In this document: in pieces, positions 1 to 18,733 of the stretch
How the letters are laid out: every line of letters begins with the position of its first letter
Position numbering within the stretch: the stretch's first letter is position 1
Source of the DNA: Anoplopoma fimbria
Taxonomy: Eukaryota > Chordata > Actinopteri > Perciformes > Anoplopomatidae
Length of the DNA: 64,000 bases
Reading direction: 5' to 3'
NCBI RefSeq assembly: GCF_027596085.1
Contig: NC_072458.1
Coordinates: 1,603,501 to 1,667,500 of the forward strand
Notes under the pieces: generated by a model
Told to the model about the DNA's origin: nothing
Database searches by the model: none
The model's input: only the letters and a program-made list of their open reading frames with translations
Position numbers and translations under genes: made by a program

Positions 1-84
<84 letters not shown>
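1..84. repeat. (TG)n microsatellite, cut by the window edge
   Basis: Uninterrupted TG from the first base to 84; the true length is unknown because it continues outside the window. Confidence 0.98.
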
Positions 85-85
<1 letters not shown>

Positions 86-2681
86 CACCAAAGTGAAATA
101 GGGTGAATTTAAGTGTTCTGTATATATATTGTATATATGTTTTGCCAAGAGGACATCTACACTGACACGTGACATTGGTAACTGTGTTGGTTTCATACTT
201 GTAGGGTTTACATTTAATTAGCTAAATTGTGAGTTTGTCATGTAGAGATTCATCTATTTAAAGAAATAGTTCAATATTTTGTGAAAGAAGCTAGAGCCAG
301 GAGTAGTGAATTATTTCAGTTATGGCCATTTTTCACTGCACTGACAAATCTCCCATTTTGTTGCATTTAACAAAATCTCAACTTAATGACCCTCAACCGA
401 GTTGAGATTGTTTTGATGACAAATATCTTTGCTATTTACATGTTAGAGGAGGCCATTGCTGAAATTATTTCATTCATTCTGAGGCAGCAAAGCCAGAGTA
501 AATAGAAGCAAAAAAAGAATTGTGCTGTGTGAACTCCATAGCTTATAAATCAAGCAAAAAGAAAATGTTATATTTTCTTTAAATGGGGCATGGAGTACCC
601 TTGTCAACATTAAGTGAAAATAAAGAATAATCTGACTGTTATGCTGGATATGAATAATAATAAAAAATACCCAAACACACATGTGCATTTAGTGCATTTG
701 TCTTTCAGTCTTTGAAGAGGCCGACATGAACCAGTGTCCCCACACTGTGTTTTGCTGGACTAAGAAGTACAACCAAGAGCGCATCCATCTTCATCTCTGT
801 GCCAGACAGCTTCCCTGTGCGTCTCTGTGCTCTCCAACTTCTCATCTCAGAGCTCATTTATTTCTCCTCCTGTCAGCACACCATCACCCTCCACCCCGCC
901 TGGTGGGTGCTTCTCCACCGCACCTCTACACCACCCGTCTCGACCCAACACCGACCCCTGCTGTGTTAGATCTGGTTGCTTAATTTGCATGACTGTTCCA
1001 CTGTTTCTACACAGAGAGTGTAGTGTGTAAGCAGAGCAGCAGCTAAGTCCTCCAGATGCACACATTCAAAGACACACATACTTTATTTTAATTTTGAGGC
1101 CATTTAAACTGTGCCGATAAGAAAGTGAATGAGCATATTTACCAAAAATTGTCAAACTATTTATTTATTTTTCCATTTTCTTATTTTTCCCAGATTCAAT
1201 TAGAGGGAGGCAGTCATTGTAAACTGTTTGGAAAAGGGCAGAAACTTTCATACGATATACGTGGCAAGAGTTTGGATAACCCAATCAAACTCTTACCGAT
1301 GCGAGTAGCGAGAAGAGCAAAAACCTTTTTCTATCGAGAAACCATGCACGGGGGACCCTGAATGCTCATCCCTGGTTTAATATTACACCAGAAGAAAACT
1401 CTGCTTGCAAGCTACAGTACAGAAGACCACAAAATACGATGTTCAGTTCTATTCAGCTCAGTAGGACTGTGTGCAGTGAGTGTGTGCTAATACAGAGAAG
1501 CTAAGGGTAGAAATGTGACCTCTCCTTTCAGTGTCTCACATAAACACAAATGCAACATCCTTGTAATTAGCTGGAGCGATCCATTAATTGTCTCTTTAAA
1601 GCTGCTTCCTTATTCAGGCCACACTACCACTGTCGGTCAGTTAATTAACCTACAATTTAGCTGCAAAGTAGATGGTAAAGATGTACTGTAGGTCTGAGTA
1701 TCCTGTCAGTTAGCAATGTATATAAAGCCAAGGTGAATAAATATCAACATACATTTTGAACATTTTTTATCTTGTTCTTATTAATTGGTTTTACCCCTTT
1801 TTAATTTGTTTTTACTTATTGCCTACACTTGATGTTTTTTTTGTGTTTGCTGATGAATGAGTCTGTTTTAATGCGTCTCTGCCAAGCTGAATTTCCCATG
1901 TGGGACAGAAGGGAGTGAACTGAGCTGAATTATCGCGAAATGAACAGAGAAAGATCAATATCTATCAGCAGTGCACTGCATTTGACATTGGTCGAATGTC
2001 ATCAGTCATTTAAATTGCAAATAATCAGCATTTTGTCTTACTGAATGAGATGTTAAGATGGCATGTCAACCACAAGTGTTCACCACAAAGAGCCGGTTTG
2101 TCACTATTCATTTGATTAAGGATGTCCTTGCTGAAATTTATTTAATTTATATTTTTCTAACAGGTCAGGTGTGCTTAACACCTGTTAGTGTGTGTCTAAC
2201 AAGTGTGCTTCCTTCATTTTTCCCTAGCAATTGGTGTCAGAATCCTGACTAAAGGATACAGTACACTTAATATATTATACAGTTTAAGGAGAATGCAGCC
2301 TAGATTGTTAATCTCCATTTTAGAACATGACCAAGGACCAAGTTTTTATAAGAAACAGTTGGTGAGGTAATAATATAATTTTATTAATATGTTGCGACAA
2401 CATTTATGACACTGTATATTATGATTATAGATGTATTATTATTTATTTATTTACACGTTATATCCTAGAAACGTTGTGTAAATGCAACTTGAAATGAGTG
2501 CAAAATTGAAAAATTGCTCGAATTGAAGAGAATTTTTTGATGAACAATCGTGGCGGCAGTGCACATGGACAGGCGGGAGTTGTAATGCACTTCCTGTTGA
2601 AGCTACCATGAATACTCTCCAGGTTATGATACTGTATGTGTCAGCCTGGCGCCTGCTGCCATTGTGTTGGGCCTGGTGTCG

Positions 2682-2685
<4 letters not shown>
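85..2685. other. Intergenic DNA, no gene recognised
   Basis: AT-rich unique sequence. A frame at about 1190-1361 is preceded by an acceptor-like TTTTTCCCAG, but its translation matches no family I know and no partner exon was found. Confidence 0.5.
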
Positions 2686-9260
<6,575 letters not shown>

Positions 9261-9387
9261 CTGTGGAGAGGAGAGAGGGAGGGAGGAGAGAGGAGAGGAG
9301 AGGGGAGAGAGGAGGAGAGAGAGGAGAGGAGGAGAGGAGAGAGGAGAGGAGAGGAGAGGAGAGGAGAGGAGAGGAGAGAGGGAGGGA
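9261..9387. repeat. (GAGAG/GGAGA)n purine-rich tract
   Basis: About 125 bases that are almost purely purine on the plus strand. Frames through it encode Glu/Arg/Gly or Ser/Leu/Pro runs and are not genes. Confidence 0.9.
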
Positions 9388-9629
9388 TTTCAGCTGCATG
9401 GCAAACAGCGACAACTTGTGGCCCTGAGTGAGAAAAGCGTGGATAAATACTGTAGATATTTTGATAAATCAAAGAGATGGGGGGGATTAGGATACATGTT
9501 GACTCTGTGTTGGTTGTTCACATTTTGCAAAGTGGATGCACATGGATGCCTTCTTGAAGGAGAGATCCTTTCTTCAGGCTGCAACCAGCTCTGCTCCCTG
9601 TAGACCACATGACACATGACACTAAAAAC

Positions 9630-9872
9630 CTGTGCAATATAAATACACTGTGCAATTATAGTTATAATAGTTTCTGTCTGTAAATATAATATTTCAGTTA
9701 TTGTGGATTCTTTACTGCTTATTTATATAATACTTGTTTTTTACTTCTTTTACTTATGTCTCTTGTTTGCACTATAACCTATGCTGCTGTAATCCTGTAA
9801 ATTTCCCCGCTGCGGGACTAATAAAGGATTATCTTATCTTATCTTATCTTATCTTATCTTATCTTATCTTAT
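9630..9872 (+). mobile_element. Non-LTR retroelement 3' end with (TCTTA)n tail
   Basis: Contains aatttccccgctgcgggact, then aataaaggat and about nine TCTTA units. Upstream it shares 'aatataatatttcagttatt' with the copy at 62306-62552. Confidence 0.8.
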
Positions 9873-10112
9873 GCCTGCCTTAAAAAACAGCTACATCTAA
9901 CCTTACTCAACAGGGCCAGGCCTTACCTTCAAATCAGGTGGTTTACCCGCTCGTGACCCCCTGATTGTCATAGTTAAGATATGTTAAACACATTTAAACA
10001 GAAATATTGTGAATCCTAAATAAGTTAAAGGCATCGTATTCAAGACTTCGTTTGTCATTTTAGGAATTAGGCCTACGCTGTTTTCACCTTTTTTTTAGTT
10101 AGCTTAGATGAC

Positions 10113-10447
10113 TATGGAGGACGAAAAAGTATAAATAAATAAATGCATAAATAATTATATAAATAAATGAAGGTGAACAAAAATGTAGTAATATATTGAT
10201 GTCCCATTTAGGAATAAACTTTTCTTAATTAATTTCAGCATTTATTTATATATATTTTTTATTTTTTATTTCAGCATTTATTAATGCATTTAAATATTTC
10301 TGTATTTATTTCAGCATTTATTTATTAATTTCTGTATTTATACATTCATTTATGAATTTATTAATTTCTTCCTTGATTTATTTTTACATTTATATATGCA
10401 TTTATTTATTTATTTATTCACACTTAAGTCATAATCTGTCCTCCATA
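10113..10447. mobile_element. AT-rich hairpin MITE with 6-bp flanking repeat
   Basis: Ends TATGGAGGAC at 10113-10122 and GTCCTCCATA at 10438-10447 are perfect inverted repeats, flanked on both sides by GATGAC (10107-10112 and 10448-10453). The interior is TTTATT/AATAAA-rich and partly self-complementary. No coding capacity. Superfamily not assigned. Confidence 0.8.
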
Positions 10448-10453
10448 GATGAC

Positions 10454-13400
10454 ATTCTGTCCAGTGGAAAAAGTTACAATATAAAACATTGTAGATTTGA
10501 TATAATTATTGTGAGTGTGAGCTGAAACGAGCAACTAGCTTGTGAACAGTCGAGCAATTAGCAGCTGAATTGCCAAATATTTCCCCTTTAGGAGTAGGTG
10601 AAGACCAAAAACACAGAGCTAAACGAGTGTGTTATGTGTGACCATAATCAGACATTTTCCTAGCACCTGTTTGCTAACAAGTTCGCCCCATCAATTCAAA
10701 AGATTATGATATGTCCATGTTCTTTTCACACACCTTGTTTCCGCTGCCTCAAAGTGGCCAAAAAAACACATTTCAGGTTTACCTATTATCATAAATTGTA
10801 TCTCGTCGGATTTAATCATAGCAATTAATCAAATAACAATAATATAATAACATAATGGATTTAAAATTTGAGTGTAGTATTTGTTCTGTTTATTAACAGG
10901 CCTAAAACTAAAAAAAAACCTAAAAAAAGAAAGATTCCAAACAATCTTATCATAGTATTTGTCTTATAACCAATTCTTGCTGGCATAGCATTTACAGGTT
11001 TGGAAGATTGAGAATCTGATGTGCTGGATTATTTCACAAATTGCATTAGGGTTAAGAATTGTGGGCCTTTCTGGTAGTTTCAGACCACTTCAGGAGTGTA
11101 AGTTTTGTCTGTTAGCTGCTAAGCAAACTTGCGCTGTATTTAGGTTGAGCACTTTATAGATAGCATATGCTATATTTAAGTGTGTTTTTCCATTTCTGTA
11201 TTTTATAAAGCTCCACTTGTAGACTTGAAACTTGCTTGAGAAAAGTCAAAGTAAACACTATGTTGCCCAGTCTGCACTGCAACACCACACAAAAGTCATG
11301 TGACCTTGGAGAAAAAAAATAAAAGCAGAAATGATGTGCACAGAAAATTACATTTGTTATTTGTATTCAATTCAATACACTACAACATGCAAAACATTGT
11401 TCTTTGCAGTTCGATGCAGAACACATATGCATAAAGGAAGTTTAGCAAGCATGCAGCACCGTCTGCATTGCATACACAGCTGAAATTAAGGTAATGTAGC
11501 ATCATTTTCTTCCCAACCTATTAGTGCCACTACAGTTCAAATGATCCAGGCCTTGCCCATTCTTGTCTCAGATACAGTGGGCTATATTCTCTGTACTGAC
11601 AGTATTTAATCACTACAGTGTGTTATTACTGTCAGTGTGTTAGAAGGAAGTGGTGCACTGATCCTAATATAAACCCATAAACATCAGCAGCACAGAAACC
11701 CGGGTCCAGAGCTGTGCACATGAAATATGTGCCACTCAGTCACCCATGCGGCAAGCCACTCAAAAAGGCATAAATCACAAGCCTCAGATCAATGCCGTTT
11801 CCCATAGGTGAACCGCTGTGGCACAACACAATCAATTCTTGTTCTCTGCTGCAACAGCAAGGAGGGTCAACCAGAATCAGCCCCCATCAAACATTAATAC
11901 CGGCACTGAATCCGAATGAGCTCATTGGCATTCTGTACAGAGAGGATTCAAGCAGTCGTAAGAGCATCTGTTGCTGTGAACAGCAGATGTAGTGACCACG
12001 ATGGCTGCGTAATAGCAATGAACGCAACGTTCATTTATGTGCTGCACATCACAAAAATGCTGATGTGTAGAAGCCAGCAAGCGAGGAGGTATTTCAATAG
12101 CTGCAGGCAGAAGTCATAATTCAAAGAATTGATCGGTTTAGAGCTCCAACATACATACACGGCTGCAGTATAGAGTCTGAACAGGGAATTAACATGACAG
12201 ACAACCGCTACTGCCCCTGTGGAAAAATATATTGGAGCACCATACACAGTAAACCGTATGTCTGGTCCACGCTGCTGGAGTCAGGTCACGGTCAATTGAA
12301 TTACAGGTCACATCGTTGTCATGTGACCGGGGTTTGTGCTAAGCTATGACTTCACAGGAGGGAAGGGCAGGATGGAGATTAAAGGAGGAGGAGGACAGTG
12401 TGTACAGTACATGACAGGTGTGTACATGTGTGTGTTAGTGTGTTCATTTAGACTTAAATGTCATCTCTTCAAATCATGGCTCCCTCATGGGAAGCAGGGA
12501 AGGAATAGGAAATGACTGCATTCATAAATCATATCCTTTCGCCATTAAACACAACATGTCAAATGTGTGAAATGTAATCGTTTCTTTAGTTCCACCATAT
12601 ACAGGTCTTAATGTGCTCCGGAGTGATAAAACATTATGTGTCTTGCTGTGAGCGTGTGTGTGTGTGTGTGTGTGTGTGCGGGCATCCATGCACTCATCCC
12701 TCATCTTTAATATGGCGCTGATCCACCCTGTGCAGCTCATGCATACATTACAGTACACAAACACCAGGCAGGTGGCAATTTGATGGCCCAGCAGTTAGTG
12801 ATTAAATCTACTTTAATTTGCTGTTGGTGAAACAAGGATTCACACATATCTTTTTCAGTTTAATTGTAGTCACCAGATGGCAGTTTACACAAGTTTCACC
12901 GAAGAGAGCGTGCAAGTGCCTTTTCATGAGGTCTCTTTTTCAATCGTTTATTAATCTGTTGAATTATTTATACATTATTAGGAGGTGGGTGGGAAGTTAC
13001 TGCTGACAGACTGAGAAGTAGGAGAAAAAAATGACTATGTTGCACACCGTTGCTGGCAGTTAATGAACGCTGTGTTGCCATTTACATGCACATAATTGTA
13101 TAACTTATATGCACAATGCATTTGACCCGAGCTATGAGATATTGACTTGGGATGATTGCACAAACACAAACTCGCACCAAGACACACACGGGAGGCAGCT
13201 CCAGCTCAGTTTCACCTCTTGCTGATATCACAAACTCCCTGTCAGCTGAAAATATGCTCCAGTCAGCAGAGCCATAGCCCCCTATAGCAGCAGAATAGCT
13301 TATTGCTGTCTCTTTGTCGCCATATTCCTCTACTTGTGGTCCCAGCGGGTGTTCAACACCTAATGAATACGTATTGAATAGCTTACTCACTCACTGTCAA

Positions 13401-13825
13401 CCATGCACACATCACACTTTCCTGTCTTTTGGTGGATGTAGGCCTGCAAGCTGGATTGGATTGATGGTTTTAGACTGGTGTGCGGTTGTTACAACAGTGT
13501 CACATAACAATGTGAGTTCAAACACATACAAAAGGGAGAAGAAGAAGAATATGTCCAAACAAATTACATTTGCCTAGTGTGCGTGCTTCACTAAAACGTT
13601 AAAAGGCTCTTTTTGTTCACGCTTGTATTCTGTCACACTCTCCTGGTCAAATTGTGCAATTACAACTTGTATAATTGCAGGACAATTACAGTTTAACAAT
13701 CAGAAGATATTCTATTATTCTGCCATGAAGCATTCAGTGAAATGTATTTTTAGTTAAGAAGACATTATGGACCTTATGCTGCTTTTTGTGCTGATTAAAG
13801 CTTCCAACCAAGTTCAAGGCATGTT
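10454..13825. other. Intergenic DNA downstream of nup42
   Basis: No gene recognised. A short (TG)n occurs at about 12653-12678. Remaining sequence is AT-rich and unremarkable. Confidence 0.5.
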
Positions 13826-13831
13826 TTTATT
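13826..13831 (-). terminator. Candidate nup42 poly(A) signal
   Basis: AATAAA on the minus strand, about 430 bases beyond the nup42 stop codon. It is the nearest canonical hexamer I noticed; no transcript evidence is available. Confidence 0.4.
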
Positions 13832-14263
13832 GTTTTGTTGAATTATAGATTATGTTTGATCCACATTATCATGCATATAAACCTTCAGAAACTCTGCTTA
13901 TCAACGGTCCCGTTAACTATCCGCCTCTAAACAAATGGGAAAAGGTAAAGTTTGCAAACTGATTCAGAACAATCCTGAAAGACAATCATTTGAAAATAGA
14001 ACTTTTCGTGACAAAATACATCATCTAAAATGTTTACTATGTGTTGTACACCTGTACATGAAGCGAGCTTTGCATAAACATCTTAAATCAAAGTTTTCCC
14101 TGCCAGTATCGATCCTAAGTATTAGTAGAATAAACTAATCAGCCATATCTGAAAAACTTGAATAATGAATTGGTTTAAATAGAAGCGCTATGCAGAAGAA
14201 AAATCTTTACTTTTTAAAAATGATCTCTTGATTTAAAAAAATCTGTGAATTTTTCCTGCAGCA

Positions 14264-17200
14264 TCATACCACCAGCATGTCAGCTGGGGGAGGCTTTAAA
14301 GGAATCTGGCCCAGAGTGAACCTCTTAGCCTTGAACTGATTCAGTTCCTCAGGAGTCATATTGCTTTCATGTGAGAACAGACTGTCCGATGCCCCGCCGG
14401 CAGACCCCACTCCTGCTGCGGTTGAAGGAGCAGTCTTCCCAAACCCACCACTTGTCTGTCCAAAACCACTCCCAAATCCTCCACCGGTGTTCGGTGTGGA
14501 GTTGAAATTGAACCCTGAGGCAGAGCCAAATCCTGAAGGGGCTGCTGGCTTGTCGGCGGTCGGAGCAGCAAAGGAGAAAGAAGAAGCATTCACAGCTGAG
14601 GAGGCTGCAGTGGAGGAACCAAACCCGGAGGGAGGTTGTGTAGGAGCCGCTAAGGCACTGCCAAAACCAGCGGAGGACGATGGAGCTGCCGAGGAACCAA
14701 ATCCACTGGTTGGAGCTGCCGAGGAACCAAATCCACTGGTTGGAGCTGCCGAGGAACCAAATCCACTGGTTGGAGCAGCAAAGCTGAAAGCGTCGGCCGC
14801 GGCTGGTGGTGGAGCCCCAAAGCCTAGATTGTTAGAAAGACTTAGAATTAATACATGAGCAATGGCAAGTAGGAATTTGAATACCTGATCAGCATATTCA
14901 GACAGGACATGTAGTAATATCATCTGCTCAAGCCCTGCTTTCATTAGAGATGAGGGATACTTTAGCCCGAGTCTATCCGAAGGTAACAAAATCAACTTAC
15001 GAGCAACTCTTAAACTCACTATTTAAAACATTATATATTGTTTTTTCTTTAAATCAGTACAAAAGCCAAAGTGTGAATTAAACAACTGACTTACTAGCTA
15101 TTGGCAGGGAGCAGGTGCCTCTTTTGATACTTTTCAAGAGGGAAAGGTTTCCCAAACTATTGCTTTACCGTTCTTCTGTTACAACAAATCAATACTTAAT
15201 CACTTAATCTTCACCTTTGCTTTCCAAGCTGGATGTAGCAGATCCAAATACAGAACCAAAGCCACTTGAAGGTGCTTGAGGTGCTGGGTTGTTTATCTCT
15301 GCGAGCTTCAAGAAAAAGTAAATATCAAAACATGTTTACTGTATTTTTGCCTCTCATAATAATAGATGGGGGTATTGTTACAGTAACTGTGTGTGTCTGT
15401 GTCTCACCAGAGCAGCACGGGTGGCTGGATTCATAAGCTTCAGTTCCTGGACTCTGCTTCTCCACTGGTTGAGCAACTGATTGATACCATTAACCTGAAA
15501 AAAAGGAGATTCTTCTAACTCAAGATTGAATATTAAGACATCACCTATCATCTCCACTGAAAGGAATACTTGTATCCATTCAGAAGAGTCAAGTCTCTCC
15601 AGAATTACATAGGAGAAGGTATCCACCTTTACTCTCTTTTTCTGGCCTGAAGACCAATATTAGGAGTGAGAATATCGCGTGACAATATACTTACATAACC
15701 CTGCAGATCTCCTGAAGCTCTTGTGGAGTAATACTCCAGCCTGAGCTCTTCTGGAGAGAGATCAGTGAAACCTGTAGACAAGAAATACCAACCATAATCC
15801 CATCAGGTGTCTAAAATAACAAGAGAAACCATGGAATTAAATGTGTATTAGATACAAACCAGATAAAGATGTCTTGAAGCTAGAATAACACGAAAAGCCC
15901 CACTGCCCCGAACTCTCCCAGATATCCATGTCCATCTGGATGATCTCCCTGCGTGACCGAGAGACAGACATCACATGAATGAATTCATTATGATGACATT
16001 AACTTTTTTATGATGCACTACTATATATATAGAAAAAAAACAGACTCACAGTTTTTTGTCATCATCTTCCTCCCCGGCTGTCACCTGCTGTTCTCCCCCT
16101 CCGACTCTTCCTCCTTTTTCAAAAGTATTGGTCGTATCAAGCGCTGAAAATCTGTTTTGAGCAGAGAAGCTCACATTGTCTCTTCTCCCCTCCACCTCCA
16201 CCTCCTCCTCGGCCCCAGTCATTCCCGCCACCACCTCCTCCTCCTCGACCCCAGTCATTCCCGCCACCACCTCCTCCTCGACCCCAGTCAGTCCCACCAC
16301 CACCTCCTCCTCCTCCTCCTCCTCGACCCCAGTCAGTCCCTCCACCACCACCACCTCCTCCTCGGCCCCAGTCATTCCCTCCTCCTCCTCCTCCTCCTCC
16401 TCCTCCTCCTCCACCTGCACCTGCACGGCCCCAGTCAGCTCCTCCACTTCCTCCTTGACCCCATTCCTCAGTTCCATGAGAGGAGAAAGATGAAGGCTGG
16501 ATATAGCCTCCTTTTTGCTGGGAAGGATTCACCCAAACTCGGTTTCCGAAGCCTGAAACCAACATGCACAGCAAAACTAGTCAATGATGAGGGGGAAAAA
16601 AAGGGTTGATGTGAAACCATGACAATCATTCTATTGTAATAATGTAATTGTAATTCAACTACTGCCACTTCTGTCTACTCTGCATTTATGACACCTATAG
16701 CATGTCCTGAAAGGAACACGTCCCTCCACTGTCTTTCCCTTATTACGGCTCAATAACTGGGTTTCCGTGTGCGAAAAAGCTGTATGTCGTACAAACTGTG
16801 AGGCCCTTTGACAAAATTAATAAAATATAAATATAAAAAAAAGACATACAGTACCAGTCAAAAGTTTGGACACACCTTCTCATTCAATGGTTTTTCTTTA
16901 TTTTTTTCTACAAGACATCCAAACTATGAAGGAACACATATGGAATTATGTGGTAAACAAACAAATGCTCAACAAACCAGAATATGTTTTATATTTTAGA
17001 TTCTTCAAAGTAGTTGAATGAGAAGGTGTGTCCAAACTTTTCACTGGTACTGTATATAAAAAATATAAATGAATTTGACTTGTCCTAGAGTCCATCACAG
17101 AGTAATGCTACCAGTAAAACTAAAAGCAATCATAGTTTTCTACTATATTGTAATTACACTATGTTTAGATGTTTTGTGGGGCTGTTCAATACTGAGAGGG

Positions 17201-17414
17201 TCTAATATGTATAATAGATGTTACCTCCTCCTCCTCCTCCTCTAGGCTGCTGCTGAGAGGAAGAGTTGTAGCTGTTGTTGTTGTATCGTCCTCCTCCTCC
17301 TCCTCCTCCTCCTCCTCCTCCACCTCCTCCTCTGCTTCCTCCACTCGGGTGCTCATTCCAGCATTTATCACCGTAACGACAACGTCCCTGGAGGAAGAAG
17401 TTGCACACTGGCAT
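14264..17414 (-). CDS. nup42: Nucleoporin 42 (NUP42/NUPL2), CCCH zinc finger and FG repeats, apparent frameshift
   Basis: Seven coding exons read on the minus strand: 17414-17225, 16552-16050, 15948-15860, 15771-15695, 15494-15408, 15305-15215 and 14823-14264; splice phases agree throughout. The start is the ATG opening [19 protein letters not shown], a CX7CX5CX3H zinc finger (C4, C12, C18, H22) at the very N-terminus as in NUP42. A glycine-rich DWGRGG region follows, then the conserved middle ([32 protein letters not shown]), FG repeats (SGFGSS) and a C-terminus like the vertebrate one ([12 protein letters not shown]). Known family role: cytoplasmic-face FG nucleoporin that works with GLE1 and DDX19 in mRNA export. 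Oddity: the glycine frame of exon 2 runs into a stop at 16137, while the downstream conserved part lies in another frame. One extra base in the C run 16187-16190 would explain it; corrected length is about 531 aa. Identity is firm; whether the allele is functional is open. Confidence 0.93.
14681..14770 (-). repeat. Three 30-bp tandem repeats encoding [10 protein letters not shown] in the FG domain of nup42
   Basis: The 30-base unit starts at 14681, 14711 and 14741 and is identical in all three copies. Read on the minus strand each unit encodes ten residues ending in an FG motif (SGFGSS). Perfect identity implies recent expansion of the FG domain. Confidence 0.95.
16187..16440 (-). repeat. GGA-type repeat encoding the DWGRGG glycine-rich region of nup42 exon 2
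   Basis: On the minus strand this stretch is a (GGA)n-like polypurine tract broken by GACTGGGGCCGA-type inserts. It encodes six copies of a (N/T/A)DWGR block separated by runs of glycine. The tract resembles an RGG-type region and ends at the C run where the reading frame breaks. Length changes in multiples of three would be silent for frame, but single-base slips would not. Confidence 0.85.
16849..17052. mobile_element. Tc1/mariner-type MITE in nup42 intron 1
   Basis: About 204 bases flanked by TA dinucleotides. The left end begins CAGTACCAGTCAAAAGTTTG and the reverse complement of the right end matches over about 40 bases with a single visible mismatch. TA target duplication with long terminal inverted repeats and no coding capacity is the signature of a non-autonomous Tc1/mariner element. 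It lies wholly inside the first intron of nup42. Confidence 0.85.
17288..17335 (-). repeat. Short (CCT)n repeat encoding polyglycine in nup42 exon 1
   Basis: A run of CCT triplets on the plus strand encodes a glycine run just after the zinc finger of nup42. It is in frame and ordinary for a glycine-rich linker. Confidence 0.8.
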
Positions 17415-18733
17415 GTCTGCAGCGTGCTGGTCAAACGCAGCGCCTCTTCTCTGAGCGCCCAGTGTTGTCGAGCTGGTGTCGCAGGAGATATACGTCATCG
17501 TTGAAGATTCTGCACATCCGGTGAAAACATTTGTTAATTTATTTTCCTCTTGTACATATTTATACTTGTATGTCTGATTCATTTGACATATTACTGATTA
17601 TTTTTATTTTCAACTTGTTTGAATTTAAATATATACAAATAATTTATTTAAAAAAAAACAAAAAGCTTAACGTTGACAACAGCGCCCCCATGTGGTAGTT
17701 AGAAAACACGCACTGAACGTTTCAGGAATGTTTTCAGAAACAGGAATTTAGTTTATTCAGATCATGAAAGGTCACACTTAAAAATATACAAAATGTGATT
17801 ATCAAACTACAAATAATCTGCTTCATAGTTCAGCAGCGAATGTTTTAATGTTTATCAAGAAGGTGTGAAAAGTCTTAAAATTAGCATAATAATATAGACA
17901 GTGCTAATGTGCTTAGAGCTTAATTAAATGCCCTGTATGCCCATACAGGTGTAATTATTCTGACTGACTAGACTTCTTAATTTGAGCAGAGCTCTTGCCA
18001 GAAGTTTCTCTAAACTCTATACTAATAGCTTTCAGATGTTTACTGTGGATACACCTAGATGGCAAGGCCGGATTAACCTGTTAGGTGCCCCAGGGCAATA
18101 ATGTACTGTTGGGCCCCTAATATAGACATGTGTAACCAGATTTTCGTCAAACTGTTCAGTTATGGTTATTTTGAGCAGAAGTGAGCCCAAACAGAAGGGT
18201 TCAGCTTTCTCTTGTTGTTTCATGTTGTAGCGTATCTAGTAGCAACACTCAGACTGCAGCTCATTCTTGTGCTGCATTACTAATTTCTGGTGACACCCTT
18301 GATACGTAAAATTATTTTTTGCATGATGGTATGCATTCATGTACTTGTGTGGAACATGTTTCTGTCCTTAATTCCAATCAAATGTACAGTACACAGCTGA
18401 TTATGCGTAATAGCTTCATTATATACCTAGAAACCAACATTTCTACGGGGAAATTGTACTAATTAACACAGTAATTCCTGTGTGTTCATTAATTTGTTGT
18501 CAATTGATTAAACCAATCATTTTGGAATATGTATCAAGAGACAAATATATAAACTAAAATAATTAAGGTTTTAAAGTCAAACTAATTTAGCTAAAATATG
18601 AAAGGACTTCAAACTAGAGTTTGACGCAGCGTGCCTCTTCAAGAGATAACCTAAAGATTAAGTGATAATACTGATGACATCATAATTTAGTGGCAAATTT
18701 TGTATGATTTCCAATAACTGAAAATAATCTTTT
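17415..18733. other. Spacer upstream of nup42
   Basis: This holds the nup42 5' flank and AT-rich DNA, with no gene recognised. A stretch near 18065-18120 looks like a degraded interspersed repeat but could not be assigned. The likely nup42 promoter lies immediately above 17414; no TATA box was picked out. Confidence 0.5.

Noticed and set aside
1125..1361. Exon-like frame with an acceptor-like sequence in front
   Set aside because: No recognisable family, no partner exon and no conserved motif; kept only as a note in the spacer entry.
14361..14858. 165-residue plus-strand frame
   Set aside because: It is the antisense shadow of the FG-repeat exon of nup42.
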